In this document: one piece after another, positions 8,649 to 17,420 of the stretch
Layout: each line of letters begins with the position of its first letter
Position numbering within the stretch: the first letter of the stretch is position 1
Source: an uncultured Collinsella sp.
GTDB lineage: Bacteria > Actinomycetota > Coriobacteriia > Coriobacteriales > Coriobacteriaceae
Direction of reading: 5' to 3'
DNA: 60,345 nt
NCBI GenBank assembly: GCA_902494085.1
Contig: CABURU010000009.1
Location: 1 to 60,345 of the forward strand
Translations under genes and position numbers: made by a program
The notes under the pieces: model-generated
What the model was told of the DNA's origin: nothing
Seen by the model: only the letters and a program-made list of their open reading frames with translations
Database searches by the model: none

Positions 8649-9932
8649 ATGTCACTTGTAGCTCAGCAATCGCTTGAATCCCATTACGTTATGCATACCT
8701 TTGGCCGCTCTCCGGTCGAGTTTGTCGAGGGTCACGGCATGAAGCTCACCGGCGACGATGGCCGTGAGTACCTCGACTTTCTTGCCGGCATCGGCGTGTG
8801 CAGCCTAGGTCATGGCGACCCGGCTGTGCTCTCGGCGCTCGAGGCACAGACCAAAAAGCTCATGCATGTCTCCAACTATTTCTACATCGAGCAGCGCGGA
8901 CAGGTCGCGGCGCTGCTGTCCAAGCTTGCTAACGACGACGTAGATGGTGCGCGCGTGCTTGCCGATGCCATTGCCGCCGGCGATGAGACCACGGCAGCTG
9001 CTCTTGGTGCCCCGGCTGCGGACGAGCAGGTGTGGGAGACCTTCTTTGCCAACTCTGGCGCCGAGGCCAACGAGGGCTCGATGAAGCTTGCGCGCCTGTA
9101 CGCCAAGCGTGCCGGTAATGGCGGCAACACTATCGTGTGCATGCGCGGCGGCTTCCACGGCCGTACGCTCGAGACCATTGCCGCCACCATGCAGGATTGG
9201 CTGCAGGACAGCTTCCGCCCGCTGCCGGGTGGCTTTGTGGCCTGCACGCCCAACGATGTTGACGAGCTGCGTGCGATCTTTAAGCAGCTGGGGAGCGAAA
9301 TTTGTGCCGTGATGCTCGAGCCGATCCAGGGTGAGAGTGGCGTGCACCCCATGACCGAGGAGTTTATGACGGCAGCGCGCGACCTGGCACACGAAGTGGG
9401 CGCCGTGCTTATCGCCGACGAGGTCCAGTGCGGCATCTTCCGCTCCGGCAAGCCGTTTGCATTCCAAACCTATGGCGTGGAGCCCGACATCATGAGCCTT
9501 GCCAAGGGCATTGCCGACGGCGTGCCCATGGGTGCCGTGGTGGCAAAGAAGGAGATTGCCGACGTGTTTAAGCCGGGCGACCACGGCTCGACCTTTGGTG
9601 GTAGCTGCCTGGCCATCACGGCGTGTGCCGCGACGCTCTCCGCGCTCGTGCGCGGCGATTATGCCGATCATGCTGCCAAGGTGGGTGCCTATATGGAGGC
9701 AAAGCTCGCCAAGCTGCCGCACGTGACCGAGGTACGTGGCCGCGGCTTGATGCTCGGCTGTGATTTGGATGATGCCGCGGGCGACGCGCATGATGTTGTT
9801 GCCCGCGCGCTGACCGCCGGTGCCGTGATCAACGCTACGGGTGCGCATACGCTGCGTTTCTTGCCGCCGCTCGTCTGCGAGGAAGCCGACGTGGACAGCC
9901 TGATCGAGATTCTGTCGGGTGTCTTGGGCTAA
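8649..9932 (+). CDS. argD: Acetylornithine aminotransferase
   Basis: PLP-dependent class III transaminase converting N-acetylglutamate semialdehyde to N-acetylornithine; some also serve lysine synthesis. PLP is expected on Lys286 in SLAKGIADGVPMGA. Other signs are FANSGAEANEGSMKLAR, FHGRTLETI and LIADEVQCGIFRSG. At 427 residues it is about 30 longer than usual because of an Ala-rich insert near residues 97-130, just before the SGAEAN motif. It closes the operon; argF, argG and argH are not in this window. Confidence 0.94.
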   Translation: MSLVAQQSLESHYVMHTFGRSPVEFVEGHGMKLTGDDGREYLDFLAGIGVCSLGHGDPAVLSALEAQTKKLMHVSNYFYIEQRGQVAALLSKLANDDVDGARVLADAIAAGDETTAAALGAPAADEQVWETFFANSGAEANEGSMKLARLYAKRAGNGGNTIVCMRGGFHGRTLETIAATMQDWLQDSFRPLPGGFVACTPNDVDELRAIFKQLGSEICAVMLEPIQGESGVHPMTEEFMTAARDLAHEVGAVLIADEVQCGIFRSGKPFAFQTYGVEPDIMSLAKGIADGVPMGAVVAKKEIADVFKPGDHGSTFGGSCLAITACAATLSALVRGDYADHAAKVGAYMEAKLAKLPHVTEVRGRGLMLGCDLDDAAGDAHDVVARALTAGAVINATGAHTLRFLPPLVCEEADVDSLIEILSGVLG

Positions 9933-10067
9933 CGCGGCGCAATAACTCAATTTGGACCGGGTTCCGGACTGCGGAAGTGCCCTACGCGGCATGATTCAGC
10001 GGTCTGGAGCCCGTTTTGCCTTAGATTTGCTAAGGCAGGGAGACCTGCTGGTCAAAAAACATCAAAT

Positions 10068-10246
10068 ATGAGTACTGTTACCGATTTGGTAGCAGCAATT
10101 TTGGACTAATAAGGCCAGATAGCAAGTCGAAATGGCGATGAAAGCACGATTTTGATTCAACTGTTAGCCCTTATAATGGACATATGTTGCGTAACTTAAG
10201 CAAATACTGTCTATTTATATGTTGCAAACAAAGTAGCAGTACTCAT
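10068..10246. repeat. AT-rich segment bounded by 14-bp inverted repeats
   Basis: ATGAGTACTGTTAC at 10068-10081 is matched in inverted orientation at 10233-10246 with one mismatch, and both ends are flanked outside by A- or T-runs. The 151 bp between are clearly richer in A and T than the surroundings, carry no ORF, and include a TATAAT at 10172-10177. This resembles a small non-autonomous (MITE-like) element or the remains of an insertion sequence, but no target duplication is evident. The preceding stretch 9933-10067 holds nothing recognisable. Confidence 0.5.
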
Positions 10247-10326
10247 TTTTGCCATTTTTTGACCACGGCCTTTGTGACAGACGTGCTGGCGGGTTCGAAT
10301 CCCATGCGCTGGGCCTGAAAAAGGAA

Positions 10327-10348
10327 AGGCCTCCATCGCCGGAGGCCT
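10327..10348 (-). terminator. Leftward terminator at the far end of the tRNA-derived array
   Basis: AGGCCTCC at 10327-10334 pairs with GGAGGCCT at 10341-10348. On the minus strand the stem is followed by TTTCCTTTTT, giving an intrinsic terminator for leftward transcription from the tRNA-Val region. Confidence 0.7.
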
Positions 10349-10692
10349 AACAATTCAGTGGTGGGCGATGAGGGATGTCCGCGTGCGGCTGGCGCCGCCC
10401 GCGCCCCGCTTCGTCGCTCCGCTCCTCGCGTGCTGCGCTGGAAAACGCTTCGCGTTTCCTCAGCTCCGCACCCTTGCGGGTTCGAATCCCATGAAATGGG
10501 CCCAAACAAAAACGGTCCCCTTTCGAGGACCGTTTCCAATTCAATGGTGGGCGATGAGGGATGTCGCGTGCGGCTGGCGCCGCCCGCATCCGCTTCGTCG
10601 CTCCGCTCCTCGCGTGCTGCGCTGGAAAACGCTTCGCGTTTCCTCAGCTCCGCACCCTGGCGGGTTCGAATCCCATGAAATGGGCGCAAACA

Positions 10693-10718
10693 AAACGGTC
10701 CCCTTGCGAGGACCGTTT
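10693..10718 (-). terminator. Terminator immediately after tRNA-Val
   Basis: AAACGGTCC at 10693-10701 pairs with GGACCGTTT at 10710-10718. On the minus strand the stem ends in a TTTTG run nine bases beyond the CCA end of the tRNA. A near-identical hairpin recurs at 10510-10535 inside the duplicated unit. Confidence 0.75.
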
Positions 10719-10727
10719 CCAATTCAG

Positions 10728-10803
10728 TGGTGGGCGATGAGGGATTCGAACCCCCAGCCTTGTGCGTGTAAAGCACCTGCGCTAACCGTTGCGCCAATCG
10801 CCC
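10728..10803 (-). tRNA. tRNA-Val (anticodon TAC)
   Basis: Reading the minus strand gives a full cloverleaf: acceptor GGGCGAT pairing with ATCGCCC, D arm with AACGGTTAG, anticodon arm GTGC-TTTACAC-GCAC with anticodon TAC, T arm with GGTTCGAATCC and an encoded CCA. It decodes GUA and probably other Val codons. Confidence 0.96.
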
Positions 10804-10990
10804 GTGCGGAGAGAGTATAGCAAAACAATCGCCTCATTCACCTCATATCCATTAAAGGTAACTCGCGCGTGTCACAGCGGAGCTGATTCAGTTGAGATTG
10901 CCTGAACATTCCGCCCCTCTTTACGCCCTCGGGTATACTCAAAAGCTACTGATTCGATTTGATGCCCAGCAACAGCAGAGGGGATAGTAT

Positions 10991-12871
10991 ATGTGCGGTT
11001 TTGTCGGTTTTGTCGGTGGGACGGATAACCAATCCGAGGTGCTCACCAAGATGATGGACCGCATCGTCCATCGCGGTCCCGACATGGGCGGTCAGTTTAT
11101 CGACGGCCGCGTTGCCCTCGGCTTCCGCCGCTTGTCGATCCTCGACCTGACCGAGGCCGGCGCTCAGCCCATGGCCAATGAGGACGGCAGCGTCGTCATT
11201 GTCTTCAACGGTGAGATCTACAACTTCCAAGAACTCCGTTCCGAGCTCGAAGCCAAGGGCTACAAGTTCCATTGCGGCGCCGACACCGAGAGCCTCCTGC
11301 ACGGCTACGAGGAGTGGGGCGAGGCCGTCCTCGATCGCCTGCGCGGTATGTACGCCTTCGTCATCTGGGACAAAAAGAAGAACAAGCTTTTTGGCGCCCG
11401 CGACATCTTTGGCATCAAGCCGCTCTACTACTATCCCATGGCCGATGCGGGCGACGGCGCTCCGGGCGTGCTCTTTGGCTCCGAGATCAAGAGCTTCCTG
11501 GACTACCCGCACTTCCACAAGGCGGTCAACAAAAAGGCCTTGCGTCCGTACATGACGCTGCAGTATTCGGCAACCGAGGAGACCTTCTTCGAGGGTGTCT
11601 ACAAGCTGCCGCCGGCGCACTACTTTACCGTCGATATCCCGACCGGCAAGATGAACATCGAGCGCTACTGGGATTGCGATTACTCTGCCGTCGAGAAGCC
11701 GTTCGAAGAGTATGTCGATGAGCTGGACGAGGTCGTGCACGAGAGCGTCGAGGCCCATCGCATCGCCGACGTCAAGGTCGCGTCGTTCCTCTCCGGTGGC
11801 GTCGACTCCAGCTACATCGCCGCTTGCCTCATGCCCGACAAGACCTTCTCGGTGGGCTTTGACTACAAGAACTTCAACGAGACCAACTACGCCAAGGAGC
11901 TTTCCGATAAGCTCGGCGTCGAGAACGTCCGCAAGATGATTACCGCCGACGAGTTCTTCGGTGCGCTTGAGGATATCCAGTATCACATGGACGAGCCGCA
12001 GTCCAACCTGTCTTCCGTGCCGCTGTGGTTCTTGGCCGAGATGGCCCGCAAGGACGTCACCGTCGTGCTTTCGGGCGAAGGCGCCGACGAGCTCTTTGGC
12101 GGCTACGCCTACTACGAGGACACGGTCCCGGTCCGCAAGTACAAAAAGATGGTGCCGCTGCCCATCCGTCGCGCGCTCGGTAACCTGGCGCTGCATATGC
12201 CGTACTTCAAGGGACATAACTTCCTGGTCAAGGGTGCCGAGATCCCTGAGAAGTCGTTCCTGGGACAGGCTCTGGTATGGCCGGAGCGCGAGGTCGACGG
12301 CGTGCTCAAGCCCGAGTACAACACCGGCGATGGCGCCTTCGAGCTTGCCGCTCCCATCTATGCGCGCGTGAAGGGTCAGCCCGAGCTGGTCAAGAAGCAG
12401 TACCTGGACATGAACATGTGGCTCCCGGGCGACATTCTGCTCAAGGCCGACAAGATGTGCATGGCACACTCACTGGAGCTGCGCGTGCCCTTCCTGGACC
12501 GCAAAGTCATGGAGTTCGCCGAGCACATTCCCGACCGCTACCGCATCAACGAGAACGGCAACAAACAGGTACTCCGCCACGCTGCCAACAAGTCGCTGCC
12601 CGATGAGTGGGCCACCCGTCCCAAGGTGGGCTTCCCGGTGCCGATTGTCTACTGGCTGCGCGAGCAAAAGTGGTACGACTATGTCAAGGAGTACTTCACC
12701 GCGCCGTGGGCAAGCGAGTTCTTCAATACCGACGAACTCATGCACCTGCTCGATCTGCACTTTGCGGGCAAGGGCGATTTCCAGCGCAAGATCTATACGC
12801 CGCTCGTGTTCTTGGTGTGGTACAAGCGCTTCTTTATCGACGAGGACCAGCCCGCTGTTCAGGCTGCCTAG
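10991..12871 (+). CDS. asnB: Asparagine synthase (glutamine-hydrolysing)
   Basis: Makes asparagine from aspartate, ATP and glutamine in the cytoplasm. The N-terminal glutaminase begins MCGFVGF, so Cys2 becomes the nucleophile after Met removal. RRLSILDL and NGEIYNF are the glutamine-site pieces. The synthetase half has the pyrophosphate loop SGGVDSS at residues 268-274 and GEGADELFGGY further on. Length, 626 residues, is normal for the family. It stands alone, with AGAGGGG just before the ATG and a strong terminator 27 bases after the stop. TATACT at 10934-10939 may be its -10 box, though I see no good -35 partner. Confidence 0.95.
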   Translation: MCGFVGFVGGTDNQSEVLTKMMDRIVHRGPDMGGQFIDGRVALGFRRLSILDLTEAGAQPMANEDGSVVIVFNGEIYNFQELRSELEAKGYKFHCGADTESLLHGYEEWGEAVLDRLRGMYAFVIWDKKKNKLFGARDIFGIKPLYYYPMADAGDGAPGVLFGSEIKSFLDYPHFHKAVNKKALRPYMTLQYSATEETFFEGVYKLPPAHYFTVDIPTGKMNIERYWDCDYSAVEKPFEEYVDELDEVVHESVEAHRIADVKVASFLSGGVDSSYIAACLMPDKTFSVGFDYKNFNETNYAKELSDKLGVENVRKMITADEFFGALEDIQYHMDEPQSNLSSVPLWFLAEMARKDVTVVLSGEGADELFGGYAYYEDTVPVRKYKKMVPLPIRRALGNLALHMPYFKGHNFLVKGAEIPEKSFLGQALVWPEREVDGVLKPEYNTGDGAFELAAPIYARVKGQPELVKKQYLDMNMWLPGDILLKADKMCMAHSLELRVPFLDRKVMEFAEHIPDRYRINENGNKQVLRHAANKSLPDEWATRPKVGFPVPIVYWLREQKWYDYVKEYFTAPWASEFFNTDELMHLLDLHFAGKGDFQRKIYTPLVFLVWYKRFFIDEDQPAVQAA

Positions 12872-12897
12872 CCTCGGCTGACGAACGCCTGCGCGTA

Positions 12898-12921
12898 ACG
12901 GCTCCTCCGGGAGCCGTTTTT
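12898..12921 (+). terminator. asnB terminator
   Basis: ACGGCTCC at 12898-12905 pairs with GGAGCCGT at 12910-12917, followed by TTTTT. The T run overlaps the -35 box of the next promoter. Confidence 0.9.
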
Positions 12922-12948
12922 GCGTGGGTGCGTTTCAGTTACTATAAA
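12920..12948 (+). promoter_or_regulatory. Promoter for the murE-like gene
   Basis: TTGCGT at 12920-12925 and TATAAA at 12943-12948 are 17 bp apart, 35 bases before the start codon. The promoter begins inside the asnB terminator T tract, so the two units are packed without spare sequence. Confidence 0.6.
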
Positions 12949-12982
12949 ACCGTCCCTGCCAAATGGCTGAGAAAGGTGAAAG

Positions 12983-14545
12983 ATGCACCATTCGGATTCC
13001 GCGACCGTGACCACGGTCGATACGCTTGCCAAGCTTCTCGATGTGTGCGGCGAGCTGCGCGCATCAGAGCAGGTTGACGAGCGTGCCGTGACCGGCTGCT
13101 CGTTTGATTCGCGCGCGGTCTCGGCAGGTGACGTGTTCTTCTGCAAAGGTGCTGCCTTTAAGCCCGCGTTTTTGAGCATGGCGCTCGATGCGGGCGCCGT
13201 CGCATTTGTGTGCGAGGAGTCACTGGTCGAGTCTCTGGAGCCGCTGGCGCAGGAGAGCGGTGCTGCGATGCTGGTTGTTGATAGCGTTCGCACGGCCATG
13301 GCCCTGTTGCCGCCGGAGGTCTACGACCGTCCCGACCACGACGTCAAGATCGTGGGTATCACCGGTACCAAGGGAAAGACCACGGCCGCTTTTATGCTCC
13401 AGTCGATTATCAAAGCGGCGGGCGAGTCCTGCGGCATGATCGGCTCGGTGAGTACCGACGATGGCATCGAGTGCTACGAGAGCACCAATACTACGCCCGA
13501 GGCCCCCGAGGTCTGGCGCCATATCGCCAACTGCCGCACGTCCGGTCGCCAGTCCATGGTCATGGAGGTTTCGAGCCAGGCGCTCAAGTACCAACGCGTC
13601 GAGAATCTGCCGTTTGACGTGGCGTGCTTCCTCAACATCGGCCGCGACCACATCTCGCCGATCGAACACCCCACGTTTGAGGATTATTTTGAGAGCAAAC
13701 TCAGGATCTTTGACCAGGCAAAGACCGCCGTGGTGAATCTGGGCACCGAAGAGGTCGACCGTGTGCTGGAGGCAGCGTCGACGGCCGAGCGCTTGGTGAC
13801 TGTTGGCGTCGAGCATCCCGAGGCAAGCCTGTGGGCGAGCGACGTACGCATGGTCGGCTTTAGCATCGAGTTCAACTTGCATGGCCTGTGTGCCGACGAG
13901 TCCGAGGCGGGGGAGAAGGTCCTGCTGGGTATCGCGGGAGACTTTAACGTGGAGAACGCGCTGGTCGCTATCGCCGCTGCGCGCGAGATCGGCATCGGTA
14001 TCGATGCCATCAAGAAGGGCCTCTCCAAACTGCGTGTGCCGGGCCGTATGGAGGTCGTGGAGTCGAAGGACGGCCGCGTGATCTGCGTCGTCGACTATGC
14101 GCACAACCAGCTTTCGTTCCGTTCGCTTTTCTCGTCGGTCAAGCGCGCGTTTCCCGCCAGCCCGGTCATCGCAGTGTTTGGCGCTGCCGGCGGCAAGGCG
14201 CAGGAGCGCCGCGAGCAGCTTCCGCGCGAGGCCGCACCATATTCCGACCTGATGATTTTTGCCAATGAGGACCCGGCTCACGAGGACCCGATGAAGGTCT
14301 GTCGCGAGCTTGCCGAACATGTTCCCGACGATACGCCGAACAAGATCATCCTCGATCGCGAAGCCGCTGTGCATGCGGCGTTCAAGGCGGCGCGCGAGGA
14401 GTACGTCAACCCCGATGCTCCCACCATTGTTTTGCTGCTGGCAAAGGGTGACGAGGAGCTCATGCACGTGGGTGACGAGTTCGTGCCCATCGAGAGCGAC
14501 CTTTCGTTGGCCAATCGCCTGATCGATGTTACCCAGTTTGACTAA
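12983..14545 (+). CDS. murE: Mur ligase of the MurE type (UDP-MurNAc-tripeptide synthetase)
   Basis: ATP-dependent cytoplasmic ligase adding the third amino acid to the peptidoglycan stem peptide. The 520 residues show an N-terminal UDP-binding domain with SFDSRAVSAGDVFFCKGA, the P-loop GITGTKGKTT at residues 125-134, TTPEAPE, and the C-terminal VVDYAHN and FGAAGGK. Enzymes using meso-diaminopimelate carry DNPR near the C-terminal domain; here the matching place reads NEDPAHEDP (residues 428-436), so lysine, ornithine or another diamine is more likely. It stands apart from any mur/fts cluster, so it could also be a paralogue with a special role. Confidence 0.85.
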   Translation: MHHSDSATVTTVDTLAKLLDVCGELRASEQVDERAVTGCSFDSRAVSAGDVFFCKGAAFKPAFLSMALDAGAVAFVCEESLVESLEPLAQESGAAMLVVDSVRTAMALLPPEVYDRPDHDVKIVGITGTKGKTTAAFMLQSIIKAAGESCGMIGSVSTDDGIECYESTNTTPEAPEVWRHIANCRTSGRQSMVMEVSSQALKYQRVENLPFDVACFLNIGRDHISPIEHPTFEDYFESKLRIFDQAKTAVVNLGTEEVDRVLEAASTAERLVTVGVEHPEASLWASDVRMVGFSIEFNLHGLCADESEAGEKVLLGIAGDFNVENALVAIAAAREIGIGIDAIKKGLSKLRVPGRMEVVESKDGRVICVVDYAHNQLSFRSLFSSVKRAFPASPVIAVFGAAGGKAQERREQLPREAAPYSDLMIFANEDPAHEDPMKVCRELAEHVPDDTPNKIILDREAAVHAAFKAAREEYVNPDAPTIVLLLAKGDEELMHVGDEFVPIESDLSLANRLIDVTQFD

Positions 14546-14652
14546 TGAACCATGATGGCGGCGGCGCCCTGAGTGCGCTGTCGCCATAAGCGTGTTCCCT
14601 CAATCAAAACATGCCGTCCAAGTCCAAACCCTTCTACGTAAACGGAGTAACC

Positions 14653-15564
14653 ATGTCCCACAATACCCTGCCGACCGTCGCTGAGCTTTCGGGCGAGATG
14701 CGCGAGCGCTTGGCCAAGGTCAAGTACGTCTTTACCGACCTGGATGCCACGATGCTCGCACCCGGCTCGTGCGTGCTACGCGACAACGACGGCAACCCCT
14801 CGACCAAACTCGTCGAGGCCGTCGTGGCGCTCGCTCGCGCTGGTATTCAGGTGGTTCCCACCTCGGGCCGCAACCGTACCATGATCCACGAGGACGCGCG
14901 CGTGCTCGGCCTCAACTCCTACATCGGCGAGATGGGCGGCCTGGTCATGTACGACCTCAAAGCCAACGATTGGGAGTATCTGACCGGCGACATGCCCTAC
15001 GACTCCTCTTGCGGCCTCACGCCGCACCAGGTGATCGAGCAGACCGGCGTGTGCGAGAAGATCCTCGCCCGCTGGCCGCACAAGATCGAGTATCACAACG
15101 ACATGTCGACCGGCTACAAATACCGTGAGGTCACCGTCGGCATGCGCGGCGATGTGCCCGACGATGAGGTTCAGGCCATCCTGGACGAGGCCGGCTGCGG
15201 TCTGATCTGGGCTTGCAACGGCCATCTGACTCACCTGTCCAAGCCGACGACGCTCGAGCTCGATCGCGTCGAGGACGGTCGCGCATTCAACATCAACCCC
15301 GCGGGTCTCAACAAGGGCGTTGCCATCGCGCGCTTCTGCGAGCACCTGGGGATCGAGCGCGAGGAGACGCTCGCGCTCGGCGATTCCGAGTCCGACTTCT
15401 ACATGGCCGATCACGTGGGCACGTTCTGCCTGGTCGAGAATGGCCTGACGAGCGCCGGCGCGCCCGAGTTCCTGGCTGCTTGCGAGAACGCTTTCGTTAC
15501 GCGCGGCAAAATTGTCGACGGTTGGGCGGCGACGGCAGAGCTGCTGGTCGCGGCGCGTTCGTAG
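14653..15564 (+). CDS. HAD-superfamily phosphatase, subfamily IIB type
   Basis: A 303-residue Mg-dependent phosphatase-like protein. The nucleophile motif is YVFTDLDAT (the usual DxD is Asp-Leu-Asp), motif II may be VPTSGRNR, and the C-terminal motifs are NKGVAIARFCEHLG and LALGDSESDFYMAD. The cap lies between, as in Cof-type and mannosyl-3-phosphoglycerate phosphatases. The substrate cannot be read from the sequence. I start at the ATG at 14653 behind CGGAGTAACC; a longer in-frame version from 14611 adds 14 residues with no ribosome site. It is followed after 51 bases by murI. Confidence 0.8.
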   Translation: MSHNTLPTVAELSGEMRERLAKVKYVFTDLDATMLAPGSCVLRDNDGNPSTKLVEAVVALARAGIQVVPTSGRNRTMIHEDARVLGLNSYIGEMGGLVMYDLKANDWEYLTGDMPYDSSCGLTPHQVIEQTGVCEKILARWPHKIEYHNDMSTGYKYREVTVGMRGDVPDDEVQAILDEAGCGLIWACNGHLTHLSKPTTLELDRVEDGRAFNINPAGLNKGVAIARFCEHLGIEREETLALGDSESDFYMADHVGTFCLVENGLTSAGAPEFLAACENAFVTRGKIVDGWAATAELLVAARS

Positions 15565-15615
15565 CGCGGCGCCGCCGCACTTGGACATGTCTTTTCGAGA
15601 GAGACTGGTGAGGTA

Positions 15616-16500
15616 ATGTCCGATATCGAGAATCCGGCAGGCGACACGCGCCCGATTGGCGTGTTCGATTCTGGTTTGGGCGGTCTGACGGTTGCGCGCG
15701 CGATTGCGACGGCGCTGCCGCACGAGTCCGTCTACTACTTTGGCGACACCAAGCGCTGCCCCTACGGCACCCGCACCGAGGATGAAGTGCGCTCGTTTGC
15801 GTTGCAGGCGGGTCGTTGGCTTTCGAAGCACGACGTCAAGATTATGGTCATCGCCTGCAACACGGCGACCGCTGCGGCCTTGCGTCTGGCCCAGCAGGTG
15901 CTCGACGTTCCCGTGATCGGTGTGATCGCGCCGGGTGCCCGTGCGGCAATCAACAGCACGCGTACGCGTCGCGTGGGCGTGCTTGCCACCAACCTCACTA
16001 TTCGCTCGGGCGCCTACACGCGCGCCATTCAGGACCTGGATGCCGGTGTCGATGTATACGGCTGTCCTGCCTCGAGCTTTGTCGAGGTTGTCGAACACGA
16101 GCTCGCCTCGGGTGCACATCTGCAGGAACAGTGGCTTGAGAACGAGGACATCTTCGATACGCCTGCTGTGCGTGCGCTGGTGGGTGCCACGGTTGAGCCG
16201 CTACGCGACCACGGTATCGATACCGTGGTGCTCGGCTGTACGCATTTCCCGCTGTTGGTGGGACCTATCCGCCATGCGCTGGGGCCTGGGGTGCGCGTCG
16301 TAAGTTCCGCCGAGGAGACTACACGCGAGCTGACCGATATCCTCACACGCCGCGAGCAGCTGGCGGGCGACGCCGCCGAGCCGCAGCATCGTTTTGCCAC
16401 GACGGCCGATAACATTGCCGAGTTTGCGGTGGCGGGCAGCTTTATCTTTGGTCAGCCGCTCAAGAGCATCGAACATATCGATATCGATGAGCTGAAATAG
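15616..16500 (+). CDS. murI: Glutamate racemase
   Basis: Interconverts L- and D-glutamate to supply D-Glu for peptidoglycan. The 294 residues start with IGVFDSGLGGLTVARAI. The two catalytic cysteines are Cys81 in ACNTATAA and Cys208 in GCTHFPLL, both present with their partner residues. Length is close to the family norm with a slightly long C terminus. It is in one direction with the MurE-like ligase, the HAD phosphatase and rph; the murI-rph-rdgB order occurs in many Gram-positive bacteria. Confidence 0.95.
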   Translation: MSDIENPAGDTRPIGVFDSGLGGLTVARAIATALPHESVYYFGDTKRCPYGTRTEDEVRSFALQAGRWLSKHDVKIMVIACNTATAAALRLAQQVLDVPVIGVIAPGARAAINSTRTRRVGVLATNLTIRSGAYTRAIQDLDAGVDVYGCPASSFVEVVEHELASGAHLQEQWLENEDIFDTPAVRALVGATVEPLRDHGIDTVVLGCTHFPLLVGPIRHALGPGVRVVSSAEETTRELTDILTRREQLAGDAAEPQHRFATTADNIAEFAVAGSFIFGQPLKSIEHIDIDELK

Positions 16501-16554
16501 ATGTAAGGCAGCCGCCCAAGCCTTCGCCACATCTTTTGTCGAAAGGAAATTTCT

Positions 16555-17280
16555 ATGGAGTACATGCAGGTCAACCGCGCCAACGGTCGCGCCGCCAACG
16601 AGTTGCGCCCCGTTAAGCTCACCCGTGGCGTCATGAAGCACGCCCACGGCTCGTGTTTGGCCGAGTTCGGCGACACGCGCGTGCTGTGCGCCGCCACTAT
16701 CGAGGAGGGCGTGCCGGGCTGGCGAAAAGGAGCTAAGGCCGGCTGGGTGACCGCGGAATACGCCATGCTGCCGGCGTCGACCGGCAAGCGCTGCAAGCGC
16801 GAGCACGCCAACCGCAAGGGTCGCTCCATGGAGATCGAGCGCCTCATTGGCCGCAGCCTGCGTACCGTCGTCAACATGAAGGCGCTCGGCGAGTACACCG
16901 TCACCGTCGACTGCGATGTGATTCAGGCCGATGGCGGCACGCGTACAGCGAGCATCACCGGCGCCTGGGTGGCGCTGCACGACGCCCTCGCCATGTGGGT
17001 CGAGGCGGGCAAGATCGAACGCATCCCGCTTATCGGCCAGGTGGCTGCCATCTCCATGGGCGTTGTCGACGGCAATACTCTGCTTGACCTCGATTATTCG
17101 GAGGACAGCCATGCCGAGGTCGACATGAACCTCGTCGCCACCGACACCGGCGAGATGATCGAGCTCCAGGGCACCGGCGAGCAGGCGCCCTTTGACCGCA
17201 AACGCCTCAACGCCCTGCTCGACCTGGGCGACAAGGGTATCGCCGAGCTCATCGAGCTTCAGCGCCAAGCCATCGCCTAA
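16555..17280 (+). CDS. rph: Ribonuclease PH
   Basis: Phosphorolytic 3'-5' exoribonuclease that trims the 3' ends of tRNA precursors. The 241 residues carry GSCLAEFGDTRVLCAAT, the Arg-rich RKGRSMEIERLIGRSLR, DCDVIQADGGTRTASITGA and the acidic DLDYSEDSHAEVDMN that binds metal. AAAGGAAA lies six bases before the ATG. It is placed directly before the XTP/dITP diphosphatase gene, a common pairing, with a 140-base gap containing a short CCTGCCAAAA/TTTTGGTAGG hairpin (17281-17312). Confidence 0.95.
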   Translation: MEYMQVNRANGRAANELRPVKLTRGVMKHAHGSCLAEFGDTRVLCAATIEEGVPGWRKGAKAGWVTAEYAMLPASTGKRCKREHANRKGRSMEIERLIGRSLRTVVNMKALGEYTVTVDCDVIQADGGTRTASITGAWVALHDALAMWVEAGKIERIPLIGQVAAISMGVVDGNTLLDLDYSEDSHAEVDMNLVATDTGEMIELQGTGEQAPFDRKRLNALLDLGDKGIAELIELQRQAIA

Positions 17281-17420
17281 CCTGCCAAAAGGGACGGGTT
17301 TATTTTGGTAGGTTTTATCTGCTGAAATGCTGCGTTGAAAGGTCCGATCGCCTGAGAGGGGAGAGGTCAAGTGCCCAAACGCCCCTCACGCGGCTTGCTA
17401 TAGAGACAAGGAGGCCAGTT

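Larger units (their letters stand above)
10288..10727. repeat. Tandem array of tRNA-Val-derived degenerate repeats
   Basis: Each unit opens with TGGTGGGCGATGAGGGATG (10359, 10545, and again at 10728 where it is the 3' end of the intact tRNA-Val). Read on the minus strand this is the acceptor and CCA end plus half of the T arm. Each unit ends with a T-arm-like GCGGGTTCGAATCCC followed by CATGAAATGGG. Periods are 186 and 183 bp, and a shorter, older unit covers 10288-10358. Between the tRNA pieces is a conserved GC-rich stretch with repeated CGCTTCG/CGCTCC words and a hairpin with terminator shape (10510-10535). Apparent ORFs here are translations of tRNA-like sequence. Confidence 0.8.

Noticed and set aside
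10243..10797. 184-codon minus-strand ORF starting MAQRLAQVLYTHK
   Set aside because: It is a translation of tRNA-Val and its tandem remnants; no codon bias or ribosome site.
10261..10803. CRISPR array suggested by regular repeats
   Set aside because: Units are 183-186 bp with tRNA parts and two copies only; no short repeats with unique spacers.
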